Below are positions 8,148 to 16,584 of a DNA stretch of 46,662 nucleotides, one piece after another. Both the position numbers and the translations under genes were made by a program. Under the pieces are notes generated by a model. That model made no database searches. It saw nothing but the letters and a program-made list of their open reading frames with translations, and was not told the DNA's origin. The DNA is from an uncultured Candidatus Saccharibacteria bacterium (lineage in GTDB: Bacteria; Patescibacteriota; Saccharimonadia; Saccharimonadales; Saccharimonadaceae): assembly GCA_948944455.1 (NCBI GenBank), contig CARBES010000004.1, forward strand, positions 1 to 46,662. The letters are read 5' to 3'. Each line of letters starts with the position of its first letter. Within the stretch, counting starts at the first letter, position 1.

Positions 8148-8444
8148 ATGGGTGCTACGATGGATCAAATGAAAATGCTCAATCAGTTGCGCAAAGCTCA
8201 AAAGTCTTTGAAAAATGAAATTGTTGAAGTTGAAGCTGGTGATGGCGCCGTAACTGTCCAGATTACCGGTGAGCTTAAAATCAAAAGCGTTAAAATTGAC
8301 CCCGCTAAAGTCGACCTAGATGACATCCAGGAACTCGAACACTGGATCGAGGACTGTATGCGTGACGGATACGCTAAAGCCCAAGAAATCGCTACTGACA
8401 AAATGAAGCCACTAATGGGAAGCCTAGGTAACCTAGGTTTATAG
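8148..8444 (+). CDS. ybaB: YbaB/EbfC family nucleoid-associated protein
   Basis: A small DNA-binding dimer of about 98 residues. The pattern is typical: an N-terminal helix MDQMKMLNQLRKAQKSL, a strand pair with VEVEAGDGAVTVQITGELKIKSVKIDP, then a helix with DLDDIQELEHWIEDCMRDGYAKAQE. In many bacteria it sits between dnaX and recR; here it follows a membrane glycosyltransferase and precedes hpf, so the usual cluster is broken up. The start is two bases after the upstream stop, with AAGGAG as ribosome site. A second ATG at 8160 (MDQMK) is an equally possible start. Confidence 0.92.
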   Translation: MGATMDQMKMLNQLRKAQKSLKNEIVEVEAGDGAVTVQITGELKIKSVKIDPAKVDLDDIQELEHWIEDCMRDGYAKAQEIATDKMKPLMGSLGNLGL

Positions 8445-8453
8445 GAGTTACCC

Positions 8454-8816
8454 GTGATAGATAAAATCGAAATCAGCGGTAGTAATTACAAAATTTCAGA
8501 CAGCTTCCGCAAATACGCTACCAAGCGTATCGGAAAGCTGGACCGTTACTTGCCTCGCGGCAGTAAAAAGGATGTCGTCGCCAAGATTGTTGTTACTGAG
8601 GTCGATCGTGCTCATGGCAACAAATACGAAGTTTCCGCAGCCATGGAGATCCCAGGCGGCAAGGTGATTACCGCTCGCGACGAGTGTTCTAACGTCTTTG
8701 CTGGTATCGATATTATCGAAGCCAAGCTCAAGGGCCAAGTTCGGCGCTTTAAGCTTGAAGCTACTCCGCATCTTAGTAAAAAAGGTCTTAAAAGCCTGTT
8801 TATCAAGAGAGGATAG
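8454..8816 (+). CDS. hpf: Ribosome hibernation-promoting factor (short form)
   Basis: Binds the 30S decoding centre in stationary phase and blocks mRNA/tRNA access. The sequence has the HPF/YfiA beta-alpha-beta pattern: IEISGSNYKISDSFRKYATKRIGKLDRYL, then VVAKIVVTEVDRAHGNKYEVSAAMEIPGGKVITA, then helix FAGIDIIEAKLKGQVRRFK. At 120 residues it lacks the C-terminal dimerisation domain of long HPF, with only a short basic tail. It begins with GTG preceded by TAGGAG and lies nine bases after ybaB, so it is co-transcribed with it. Confidence 0.92.
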   Translation: MIDKIEISGSNYKISDSFRKYATKRIGKLDRYLPRGSKKDVVAKIVVTEVDRAHGNKYEVSAAMEIPGGKVITARDECSNVFAGIDIIEAKLKGQVRRFKLEATPHLSKKGLKSLFIKRG

Positions 8817-8868
8817 TATGTTATACTAAGGGGGTATATTTTGTGTGGAATTGTGGAGAAAATGTCCG

Positions 8869-11628
8869 ATGGAAGAGAACCAAGACAAGAAAAACGCCCC
8901 GAAGTTAGCAAAAGCTGACCAAAAGGCTAAAACTAAGGCAAAAACGCCCAAAGAGAAGAAACCAACCGATAAATTAGCTGATAAAACTCTGCTAACGCGG
9001 ATTCTGCAGGGTGTTTTTGGTGATGCTCAAAAGAAAACCCTCCGTCGGATGTATAAGAAAGTTATTGAAATTGGCAAACTAGAGTCCAAGTACAAAAAAA
9101 TGTCCGACAAGGAGCTTGCCGAACAACCAGGCCTTCTCCGCGCCAAGCTTAAGGACGGCGGCACTGAAAAAGAACTCGACGCTATTTTGGCCGATTCTTT
9201 CGCAATGTCGCGTGAAGCCTCGAAACGCATCCTTGGTATGCGCCCCTTTGATGTTCAGCTCATCGGCGGTATCGCCCTCCACGAGGGCAACGTCGCCGAA
9301 ATGAAAACCGGTGAGGGCAAGACACTCGTCGCTTTATCTCCGGCCGTGCTTAACGCTATTAGCGGCAAAGGTGTTCACGTTGTTACGGTAAACGACTACC
9401 TCGCTCAACGCGACGCTGGTTGGAACGCTCCGGTTTATAATTTTCTAGGTCTTAGTGTCGCAGTTATCATCAACCAGGCCAGCTTTATCTATGACCCTGA
9501 ATATGAAAACGAAGAACATGAAGACGAACGCTTCCGCCATCTAAAGCCTTGTACTCGCAAAGAGGCCTACGCTGCCGACATCACCTACGGCACCAACAAT
9601 GAGTTCGGTTTTGATTATCTTCGTGACAATATGGTCAGCGAGCCACAATATCTCCGTCAGCGCGGCTTGAATTACGCCATCGTCGACGAGGTTGACTCGA
9701 TCTTAATCGATGAAGCTCGTACTCCGCTCATCATTTCCGCTCCAGCTGGCGATAACCCAGATGCCTATTATCAGTTCTCGAAAGTCGCTGCTCAACTCAC
9801 TCCAGACGACTACATTTTTGACGAAAAACGCCGCAGCGTCACTTTGACCGATGCTGGCGTCGAAAAAGTGCAAGAAATTCTCGGTATAAAGAACCTCTAC
9901 TCAATCAAGCATACTCGCCTCGTCTACCATATGGAACAAGCCTTGCGCGCTCAAGTTGTTTTTAAACGCGACAAGGACTACGTCGTAACGAATAGCGGCG
10001 ATGTCGTGATTGTCGACGAGCACACCGGTCGTCTTATGCAAGGACGCCGTTATAACGAGGGGCTCCATCAAGCTATCGAAGCTAAAGAAGGCGTCGCTGT
10101 CAAACAGGAGTCGATGACTCTCGCCACGATTTCTTTCCAGAATTTCTTCAGACTATATCATAAGCTATCCGGCATGACTGGTACCGCTTTTACCGAAGCC
10201 GAAGAATTTCAGCAGATTTACTCACTTGACGTGATTCAGATTCCGCCCAACCGCCCAATCCAGCGTGTCGATAAAGATGATTTAATCTATCGTACCGAAG
10301 TTGGTAAATTAAAAGCTATTGCTGCCGAAATTAAAAAATATCACGATCGCGGTCAACCAGTCCTCGTTGGCTCTGCTAGCATTGAAAAGAACGAACAGAT
10401 TGCTAAGTACCTAGATTCGCAGGGAATTAAATACGAGCTTTTGAACGCCAAAAACAATGAGCGCGAAGCCGCCATCGTTGCTAAAGCCGGCGAAAAAGGA
10501 GCTGTTACTCTTGCCACGAACCTAGCCGGACGCGGCACCGACATCAAACTCGGCGAAGGTGTCAAAGAGCTTGGCGGTCTAGTGGTTATCGGATCGGAAC
10601 GACACGACTCTCGACGCGTCGACAACCAGCTTCGCGGTCGCGGCGGCCGTCAAGGCGATCCTGGAACCACTCAATTCTTCGTCAGCTGCGAAGATGACCT
10701 TATGCGCATCTTTCAAGGCGATCGCATCGCAATGATTATGTCTCGTCTCGGTGTCGACGAAGATACCCCGATTCAGAACAAACGTGTTTCCAAAACCCTT
10801 GAAGCAGCCCAGAAGCGTATCGAAGGTTTTAACTTCGATTCCCGTAAGAATGTCGTCCAGTACGACAACGTCATCAACCGCCACCGCAAAGTCGTTTACG
10901 GCATGCGCCGCAAGATTCTTGACGGCGAAAGTATTCACGCTGAAATCAAACGTCTAATTAAAGTTGCCGCTGAAGACCTAGCCAAAGACAGCGCCCGCAT
11001 AAATAAAAATTTCGTTCGCGACATCTCTGATGTTTTCAATATCGACGAAGATACTCTTAAGAAAATTGGCGCTATTCGCAAAGAAAAGGACCGCGTCAAA
11101 GCCCTTCAGGACGAAATTGAGAAGCAATATCAGGCTAAAGAAGCCGAGTTCACTGACGAAGTCATGCGCAAGATCGAGCGCGAAGTCTACCTTAAGGTTC
11201 TCGACATGCTCTGGATGCAACATCTTGAGAATATGCAACATCTTCGCGAAGGTATCCATTGGCGCAGTATCGGCCAACGCGACCCACTTGTCGAGTATCG
11301 TAGTGAATCGCAGAAGCTCTTTGATGGTCTCGAAAAGAACCTGCGCGAGGAAGTTCTCAAGATTCTACTTAGCCTTACAAAAGTCGAAGCTCAATCCGAA
11401 AAACTCACTGATGGCGAAGAGTACGACTCCGAACTTACTCGTATGGCAAATAGTGCTACCGAAAAAGGTGTCAACGAAATTTCCGCTGGAGAAAAGAATC
11501 TCGATAAAGAATTCAAAGATGGTGGAACTAAAAAGACTATTGAGCCTAGCTATAATCAAAAGCACAATACCACCAAACGTGATCGTAAGAAAGAACGCCA
11601 AAACAAGAAGAAAGGAAAACAGCGATAA
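8869..11628 (+). CDS. secA: Protein translocase subunit SecA
   Basis: ATPase motor of the Sec pathway. It carries Walker A MKTGEGKT (about 145-152), the VHVVTVNDYLA motif, DEVDSILIDEARTPL (about 273-287), the two-helix-finger region and GRGGRQGDPG (about 590). The first 50 residues are a Lys-rich extension. The C-terminus is a Lys/Arg/Asn-rich tail with no CxC..CH zinc site, so binding of SecB through that site is unlikely. The ATG at 8869 is preferred (GGAGAA upstream); a GTG at 8845, close behind a TATATT, would add eight residues. An upstream -10 (TATACT, 8822-8827) supports its own promoter. Confidence 0.96.
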   Translation: MEENQDKKNAPKLAKADQKAKTKAKTPKEKKPTDKLADKTLLTRILQGVFGDAQKKTLRRMYKKVIEIGKLESKYKKMSDKELAEQPGLLRAKLKDGGTEKELDAILADSFAMSREASKRILGMRPFDVQLIGGIALHEGNVAEMKTGEGKTLVALSPAVLNAISGKGVHVVTVNDYLAQRDAGWNAPVYNFLGLSVAVIINQASFIYDPEYENEEHEDERFRHLKPCTRKEAYAADITYGTNNEFGFDYLRDNMVSEPQYLRQRGLNYAIVDEVDSILIDEARTPLIISAPAGDNPDAYYQFSKVAAQLTPDDYIFDEKRRSVTLTDAGVEKVQEILGIKNLYSIKHTRLVYHMEQALRAQVVFKRDKDYVVTNSGDVVIVDEHTGRLMQGRRYNEGLHQAIEAKEGVAVKQESMTLATISFQNFFRLYHKLSGMTGTAFTEAEEFQQIYSLDVIQIPPNRPIQRVDKDDLIYRTEVGKLKAIAAEIKKYHDRGQPVLVGSASIEKNEQIAKYLDSQGIKYELLNAKNNEREAAIVAKAGEKGAVTLATNLAGRGTDIKLGEGVKELGGLVVIGSERHDSRRVDNQLRGRGGRQGDPGTTQFFVSCEDDLMRIFQGDRIAMIMSRLGVDEDTPIQNKRVSKTLEAAQKRIEGFNFDSRKNVVQYDNVINRHRKVVYGMRRKILDGESIHAEIKRLIKVAAEDLAKDSARINKNFVRDISDVFNIDEDTLKKIGAIRKEKDRVKALQDEIEKQYQAKEAEFTDEVMRKIEREVYLKVLDMLWMQHLENMQHLREGIHWRSIGQRDPLVEYRSESQKLFDGLEKNLREEVLKILLSLTKVEAQSEKLTDGEEYDSELTRMANSATEKGVNEISAGEKNLDKEFKDGGTKKTIEPSYNQKHNTTKRDRKKERQNKKKGKQR

Positions 11629-11651
11629 AACACTCCGCCGAAGAAATTATC

Positions 11652-12896
11652 TTGGCTTCTGGCGCGAAGGGTTTACTCATCGATGTTCCTGGAACCAGCG
11701 TGATGAACACGAAATTCCAATTTCGTGCTGGCATGCGTTATGCTAAAAAACCCAAAGTATACGAGATCGCTCATATCGTGGAACATCTTGCTTTTGGAGC
11801 TAATGCCGAATTTCCAAACGAACAAACTTTTGAGTCCGAGTTCACTAAAAACGGAGCTTATCACAATGCTTGGACTTCCGATTTTTCAGTCTGCTACGAA
11901 AGTGAGTGTGCCGACTTTGAATGGGATCGCATCATGCACTTACAGCAGGTCGCTATCGCGCAACCTCGATTTAACGATGCCGAGCTCCAGAGCGAAAAAG
12001 GAAACGTCCGTGCCGAGTTGACTGGCTACATGAACGATTATTCTCGTTTGCTTTGGCCGCGCTTACAACAAATGGTTGGTGAAAACGTACCCGACCTACA
12101 AGAGCGCATTAAAACAATCAGCAACATTGAGTTAAAAGACATCCGCGAACATTATCGTCGTACCCATACTGCGCATAATTTACGCTTTATCATTGCTGGC
12201 AACCTACGCCACCGTCGTCGCCAGATTATTAAAATGCTTAGCGATTGGGATCTGCGCCCCGGTGAGCGTTTTGAAATCCCGAATGATACGCTCCATTCTT
12301 CAGCGCCAGTATTGATTCGTCGTAAAGATGCCAGCAATATTACTTTTGCCTTTTCTTGGCTCACCCCCCGTAAACTCGAACCTTCTGAGACTTACGCTAT
12401 GAATTGTCTCAACCATATCTTAAACGGTACTATGAGCAGCAAGATTCTTGGTCAGGCTCGCAAACACGGCCTTGTCTATGGCATGGGCAGCGATCTCTCG
12501 AATGGTTGGCACAACGCCTCTTGGGACTTTGACGGCGAAGTCAACGCCGAAAACTCGATCCCACTATTCGATCTAATCCATAAAGAACTAAATAATGTAC
12601 TAAATGGCGACATTTCCGATGAGGACATTGATGCTGCCAAATCCTACGCGACAGGTCGCTACCAAATCGGTGCTCAAACTGTTGGGCAAATCTCCGATTA
12701 TTACGCTGACGGCTATTTCACTAATGGTACCCTCGAAAAATATGACCGCATGCCTAGCTTAATTCGCGGGATCAAAAAGGAACTAATCGTCGATCTTGCT
12801 CGAGAATTCATCGGTAGCGAACTTGGTGCAATGGTTGCAGTTAGCTCCGTCGAAAAAGCCCTTATCACCGAGCTTGCCGAACGGCTAAAATTCTAG
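11652..12896 (+). CDS. M16 family zinc metallopeptidase
   Basis: A pitrilysin/processing-peptidase-type protease of about 414 residues. The inverted zinc motif HxxEH is present as HIVEHLAFG (about 42-50), with a downstream glutamate in KGNVRAELTGYMND as the expected third ligand. The second half, with FAFSWLTPRKLEPSETYAMNCLNHIL and ARKHGLVYGMGSDL, matches the inactive half-domain including the R/Y substrate site. The start is uncertain: TTG at 11652 is the first standard codon, but the family similarity extends upstream (AEEIILASGAKGLLIDVPG), and an ATA at 11625 sits after an AAGGAAA ribosome site. It directly follows secA. Confidence 0.85.
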   Translation: MASGAKGLLIDVPGTSVMNTKFQFRAGMRYAKKPKVYEIAHIVEHLAFGANAEFPNEQTFESEFTKNGAYHNAWTSDFSVCYESECADFEWDRIMHLQQVAIAQPRFNDAELQSEKGNVRAELTGYMNDYSRLLWPRLQQMVGENVPDLQERIKTISNIELKDIREHYRRTHTAHNLRFIIAGNLRHRRRQIIKMLSDWDLRPGERFEIPNDTLHSSAPVLIRRKDASNITFAFSWLTPRKLEPSETYAMNCLNHILNGTMSSKILGQARKHGLVYGMGSDLSNGWHNASWDFDGEVNAENSIPLFDLIHKELNNVLNGDISDEDIDAAKSYATGRYQIGAQTVGQISDYYADGYFTNGTLEKYDRMPSLIRGIKKELIVDLAREFIGSELGAMVAVSSVEKALITELAERLKF

Positions 12897-12902
12897 GAAG
12901 CG

Positions 12903-12911
12903 TGCTATAAT
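12903..12911 (+). promoter_or_regulatory. Extended -10 promoter of murD, leaderless
   Basis: TGCTATAAT ends 7 nt before the murD ATG, leaving no room for a ribosome binding site. Confidence 0.8.
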
Positions 12912-12918
12912 ATATAGT

Positions 12919-14157
12919 ATGAAAGTTGGGATTCTTGGCTATGGCAAAGAAGGCCAAAGCGCCGAAAAATATTTCCAAAAGCACGGTGCTAATGTGCAAG
13001 TTTTTGATAAATTCACTTTGTCGGAAGTTCAAGCGCAAGATTTTTCGGATTTCGATTTGATTTTACGGAGTCCCTCAGTACACCCGCGCCTCGATTGGAC
13101 TAGTAGTACCAGATATTTTTTCGATCGCTGCCCATGCCCGATTATCGGTGTGACCGGCACTAAGGGCAAAGGCACAACCTGCTCGCTTATCGCAGCCCTA
13201 CTAAAAACACTTGGTCAAAGCACCTACTTGGTCGGGAATATTGGCAACCCTGCCATTGATGTACTCGATGAATTAAAAACCGATGACGTTGTTGTTTATG
13301 AAATGAGTAGTTTCCAGCTCTGGGATCTAGAAAAGTCTCCTCAAATCTCCGTCATCCTCCGAATCGACCCAGACCATCTCAATGTTCATGATAGTTTCGA
13401 AGACTATGTCCAAGCCAAAGCCAACATTTGCCGATATCAAACCCACAAAGATTGTTGTATTTTTTACAACAATGATTCCGACAGCCGCACGGCCGCGCAA
13501 TATGGTAATGCTAAAAAGATTGCTTACCCAATCACCGATGACGAAGAATTAGACAAAATACTAGATTCGCTCAGCATTCCAGGTCGGCACAATCGCGACA
13601 ACGCCCAAGCCGCTCTACTCGCCGTTTCGAGCTTTCTTGGGTTAGATCTTCATGATTTTATTACAAAGTATAAAACACGGATCATAACGACTTTTCATAA
13701 TTTCCAAGGCTTACCACATCGGCTCCAGTTCGTTCGGGAGCTAAACGGCGTTCAATATTATGATGACAACTTTTCCTCGGCCTTTCCGGCCCTCGATGTC
13801 GCTTTAGCTGCTTTTCCAGGGCAAACAATCTTCCTCATCGCAGGCGGTCAAGATCGCGGCATGGACCATTCTCCAGCACGCGAACGTATTTTTTCCGCCG
13901 CCGGGCTCAAGAAAGCCTTCTTAATTGGCGAAACTAGTCGGCATCTATCCAAAAATGTAGATACGGAACGCTATCGGCTTTGCGATAGCTTACCCGAAGC
14001 ATTAAATTCTGCTCGACAAGCCGCAGAGATCGAAGCAAAAATGCATCCCGAAACTCCCGTAGTTATCTTAATGTCGCCAGGCGCACCGTCTTTCGATATG
14101 TTTAAAAATTTTGCTGACCGTGGAGATCAATTCCAAACCATCGTAAAGGAGATCTAG
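12919..14157 (+). CDS. murD: UDP-N-acetylmuramoyl-L-alanine:glutamate ligase (MurD type, probably MurD2)
   Basis: Cytoplasmic Mur ligase adding glutamate to UDP-MurNAc-L-Ala. It has the N-terminal Rossmann motif VGILGYGKEGQSAEKYF, the ATP loop GVTGTKGKGTT (about 77-87), the YEMSSFQLWDL motif, ILRIDPDHLNVH, GRHNRDNAQAAL and the C-terminal AGGQDRGMDHS. The length of 412 residues is slightly short for the family. It is separated by only three bases from a MurL-type epimerase. In Xanthomonas this pairing means that the ligase attaches L-Glu and the epimerase inverts it afterwards, so this enzyme is probably of the L-Glu-using MurD2 type; substrate choice cannot be read from sequence alone. A leaderless mRNA is expected. 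Confidence 0.93.
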   Translation: MKVGILGYGKEGQSAEKYFQKHGANVQVFDKFTLSEVQAQDFSDFDLILRSPSVHPRLDWTSSTRYFFDRCPCPIIGVTGTKGKGTTCSLIAALLKTLGQSTYLVGNIGNPAIDVLDELKTDDVVVYEMSSFQLWDLEKSPQISVILRIDPDHLNVHDSFEDYVQAKANICRYQTHKDCCIFYNNDSDSRTAAQYGNAKKIAYPITDDEELDKILDSLSIPGRHNRDNAQAALLAVSSFLGLDLHDFITKYKTRIITTFHNFQGLPHRLQFVRELNGVQYYDDNFSSAFPALDVALAAFPGQTIFLIAGGQDRGMDHSPARERIFSAAGLKKAFLIGETSRHLSKNVDTERYRLCDSLPEALNSARQAAEIEAKMHPETPVVILMSPGAPSFDMFKNFADRGDQFQTIVKEI

Positions 14158-14160
14158 TGT

Positions 14161-15423
14161 ATGTTCCATTTTAAAAGCTACGAATTTAATTATGACACTG
14201 CGCTTGCTAAGTTCAACTACGAAGGCGCCGACGGTACCGCATTTACCGAAACCGTACAGTTCATTAAAACCGAGCAGGAAACCAACCATGAACTGCTCGA
14301 CCGCGCGCTTTTTTTAAGTTTTATTCTTATTGGCACTTCGTATTATAAATCTCACCCCACTAAAAGCATCGCGCTAAACACACCATTAGACAGTTTTCAA
14401 GCTAAATTTTTTAACACAGTTTATCAAGAAGGCCTCTCGCAATACGCTTTCGAAAATCATCTTACACGTGATGATTTAGCGCATTTTCAAGCACAGGATA
14501 ACTATGCCGCTCCAAAAGCTTTACCGGTCACTGATTATACCGGTATTCTGAGCCTCCAATCTGGCGGCAAGGATTCTTTACTTACGGCCACACTTTACCA
14601 AAAATTAAATCCTCGTTTTCTCTACGTTAGTAGTTCCGAGCATTATCCGCAGATTCTGGATGAACTTGGTGGAGATCTACAAATCGTCCACCGCAAAATC
14701 GACGTTGAGCATTTACGGCAATCTAACGGTTTTAACGGACATGTTCCGATTACTTACATTATTCAAAGTCTTGCTTTAATCCAGGCAATTTTAAATCACG
14801 ATAGCGTCGTCCTTACCAGTATTGGTCAAGAAGGGAATGAGGCTCACGCTTACATTGACAATCTGCCAGTCAATCACCAATGGTCAAAAACTTGGCCAGC
14901 CGAACAATCCTTCGCCGAATACGTTCATCGCTATATTTCGCCCGATCTCAATGTCGGATCACCTTTGCGTGGCTTTTCAGAACTTAAAATCGCCAAACTT
15001 TTCGTGCAACAATGCTGGAAAAAATATGGACTTAAGTTTAGCTCTTGTAATGTGGCTAATTATCGTCAACATTCTGATAACCATCAACTAGATTGGTGTG
15101 GTGAATGTGCGAAGTGTGCAAACACATATTTATTATTCGCACCTTTCGTGCCAGCCAGCGATCTAGATTCACTTTTTGACAATCATAGTCTCTTCGCCAA
15201 ACCGCAGCTAGCTGACACTTTTAAGGGCCTTCTTGGTATTGACGGTTTTATGAAGCCCTTTGAGTGTATTGGTGAAATTGACGAACTTCGCCAAGCTTAC
15301 CATATGAGACAGCCTAGCTATCCTGACCTACCTTTTCCGGTACCAAAATCCAGCTTTGATTACGAGAAAGTATCTACAACGCAACCTTTTATAAAAACCT
15401 TAGACCTGCAATTGAAAGATTAA
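14161..15423 (+). CDS. murL: UDP-MurNAc-L-Ala-L-Glu epimerase
   Basis: MurL converts the terminal L-Glu of UDP-MurNAc-L-Ala-L-Glu to D-Glu in an ATP-dependent reaction, replacing glutamate racemase as the D-Glu source for peptidoglycan. The 420-residue sequence has the PP-loop SGGKDS (134-139) inside GILSLQSGGKDSLLTATLY, then VVLTSIGQEGNEAH and a C-terminal cysteine motif WCGECAKCANTYLLFAPF (about 312-329), features I associate with the MurL family. It follows murD after three bases and precedes prfB by five, forming one operon. The neighbouring murD strongly supports the call. Adenylation followed by epimerisation is family knowledge, not seen here. Confidence 0.85.
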   Translation: MFHFKSYEFNYDTALAKFNYEGADGTAFTETVQFIKTEQETNHELLDRALFLSFILIGTSYYKSHPTKSIALNTPLDSFQAKFFNTVYQEGLSQYAFENHLTRDDLAHFQAQDNYAAPKALPVTDYTGILSLQSGGKDSLLTATLYQKLNPRFLYVSSSEHYPQILDELGGDLQIVHRKIDVEHLRQSNGFNGHVPITYIIQSLALIQAILNHDSVVLTSIGQEGNEAHAYIDNLPVNHQWSKTWPAEQSFAEYVHRYISPDLNVGSPLRGFSELKIAKLFVQQCWKKYGLKFSSCNVANYRQHSDNHQLDWCGECAKCANTYLLFAPFVPASDLDSLFDNHSLFAKPQLADTFKGLLGIDGFMKPFECIGEIDELRQAYHMRQPSYPDLPFPVPKSSFDYEKVSTTQPFIKTLDLQLKD

Positions 15424-15428
15424 CTTTT

Positions 15429-16526
15429 ATGCAAGAAAAACTTCGTCGTCGCATCGACTCCCTCCACCAAGATTTTACTGCCGCTTGGCAAAAACTTGAT
15501 CTAGACCAAAAACAAGCTGAATTAGAAAAACTTGAAGCCGAAACTGCCGATCCAGAAATATGGCGCAATCCCGACTATGCGCGCGAGCAACACCAAAAAC
15601 TTGCTCGACTAAATAGTGAGATCGAGCCGTGGCGTCTCCTCAAATTACAGATCGAAGATCTAGATGAAATTCTTGAGCTTGGCGACAACGATCTTGCTAC
15701 TGAACTTGAAGAGCAAATCAAAAATCTGGAAAATGATTTTACCAAGCTTAAAAAGTTACTCCGCTTCAACGGAAAATACGATTCGTCAAACGCGATTTTG
15801 CGCATTACTTCTGGCGTTGGTGGCACCGAAGCCATGGACTGGGCAAGTATGCTCGAACGTATGTACTTGCGCTGGGCTGAACGTAAAGGTTTTAAAGCCA
15901 CTTGTATCGAACGTACCGCGGGCGAAGAAGCTGGTATTAAAACCGCCGTCTACGAAATTGAGGGGAATAATGCATATGGCCTACTCAGAAGTGAGCATGG
16001 CGTACATCGTTTAGTTAGATTATCACCCTTCAACGCAGACAACCTACGTCAGACCAGCTTTGCACTTATCGAAATCCTACCAGTCATCGAAGGTGGCGAA
16101 CAAGTCAAGATCGATGACAAAGACCTCCGCATTGACGTCTACCATTCTGGTGGTCATGGTGGACAAAGCGTTAATACAACTAATTCTGCCGTGAGAATTA
16201 CGCATCTACCGACTAATACAGTTGTCGCGATCCAAAACGAACGTTCACAGTTGCAGAACAAAGAAAAGGCTATGGAGATCTTACGTGGTAAACTCGCCCA
16301 AATGCAACAAGAACAACAAGCGGAAAGCATCGATAAGCTTCGAGCTGGCGAATCTGCTAAATGGGGGCAACAAATTCGCAACTATGTCCTCCAGCCCTAC
16401 AAACTTGTGAAAGACACTCGCACTAAGTACGAAAGTGCCGAACCGGAAAAAGTCCTAGACGGAAATTTGGATGAGTTTATCGATGCTTATCTAGAAGAAA
16501 ACATCCAGACAGATAATCATGATTAA
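15429..16526 (+). CDS. prfB: Peptide chain release factor 2
   Basis: Recognises UAA and UGA and triggers peptide release. It carries the tripeptide anticodon SPF (in LVRLSPFNADN, about 198-202) and the catalytic GGQ (in HSGGHGGQSVNTTNSAVR, about 241-258). The 365-residue frame is continuous; the in-frame UGA with programmed +1 shift used by many bacteria to autoregulate prfB is absent. The presence of RF2 supports UGA as a stop in this organism. It is the last gene of the murD-murL-prfB operon; the next promoter starts 23 bp after its stop. Confidence 0.96.
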   Translation: MQEKLRRRIDSLHQDFTAAWQKLDLDQKQAELEKLEAETADPEIWRNPDYAREQHQKLARLNSEIEPWRLLKLQIEDLDEILELGDNDLATELEEQIKNLENDFTKLKKLLRFNGKYDSSNAILRITSGVGGTEAMDWASMLERMYLRWAERKGFKATCIERTAGEEAGIKTAVYEIEGNNAYGLLRSEHGVHRLVRLSPFNADNLRQTSFALIEILPVIEGGEQVKIDDKDLRIDVYHSGGHGGQSVNTTNSAVRITHLPTNTVVAIQNERSQLQNKEKAMEILRGKLAQMQQEQQAESIDKLRAGESAKWGQQIRNYVLQPYKLVKDTRTKYESAEPEKVLDGNLDEFIDAYLEENIQTDNHD

Positions 16527-16549
16527 ATCGTAGCTCTTCAATCATTTTA

Positions 16550-16578
16550 TTGAAAAGCTATCCCGCTCGTGGTATCAT
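16550..16578 (+). promoter_or_regulatory. Promoter of ftsEX, leaderless
   Basis: TTGAAA (16550-16555), 17 bp, TATCAT (16573-16578) preceded by TGG as an extended -10. The -10 ends 6 nt before the ftsE ATG. Confidence 0.8.
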
Positions 16579-16584
16579 ATTATT

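Noticed and set aside
15429..16526. Programmed frameshift in prfB
   Set aside because: The frame is continuous from ATG to stop, with no early in-frame UGA.
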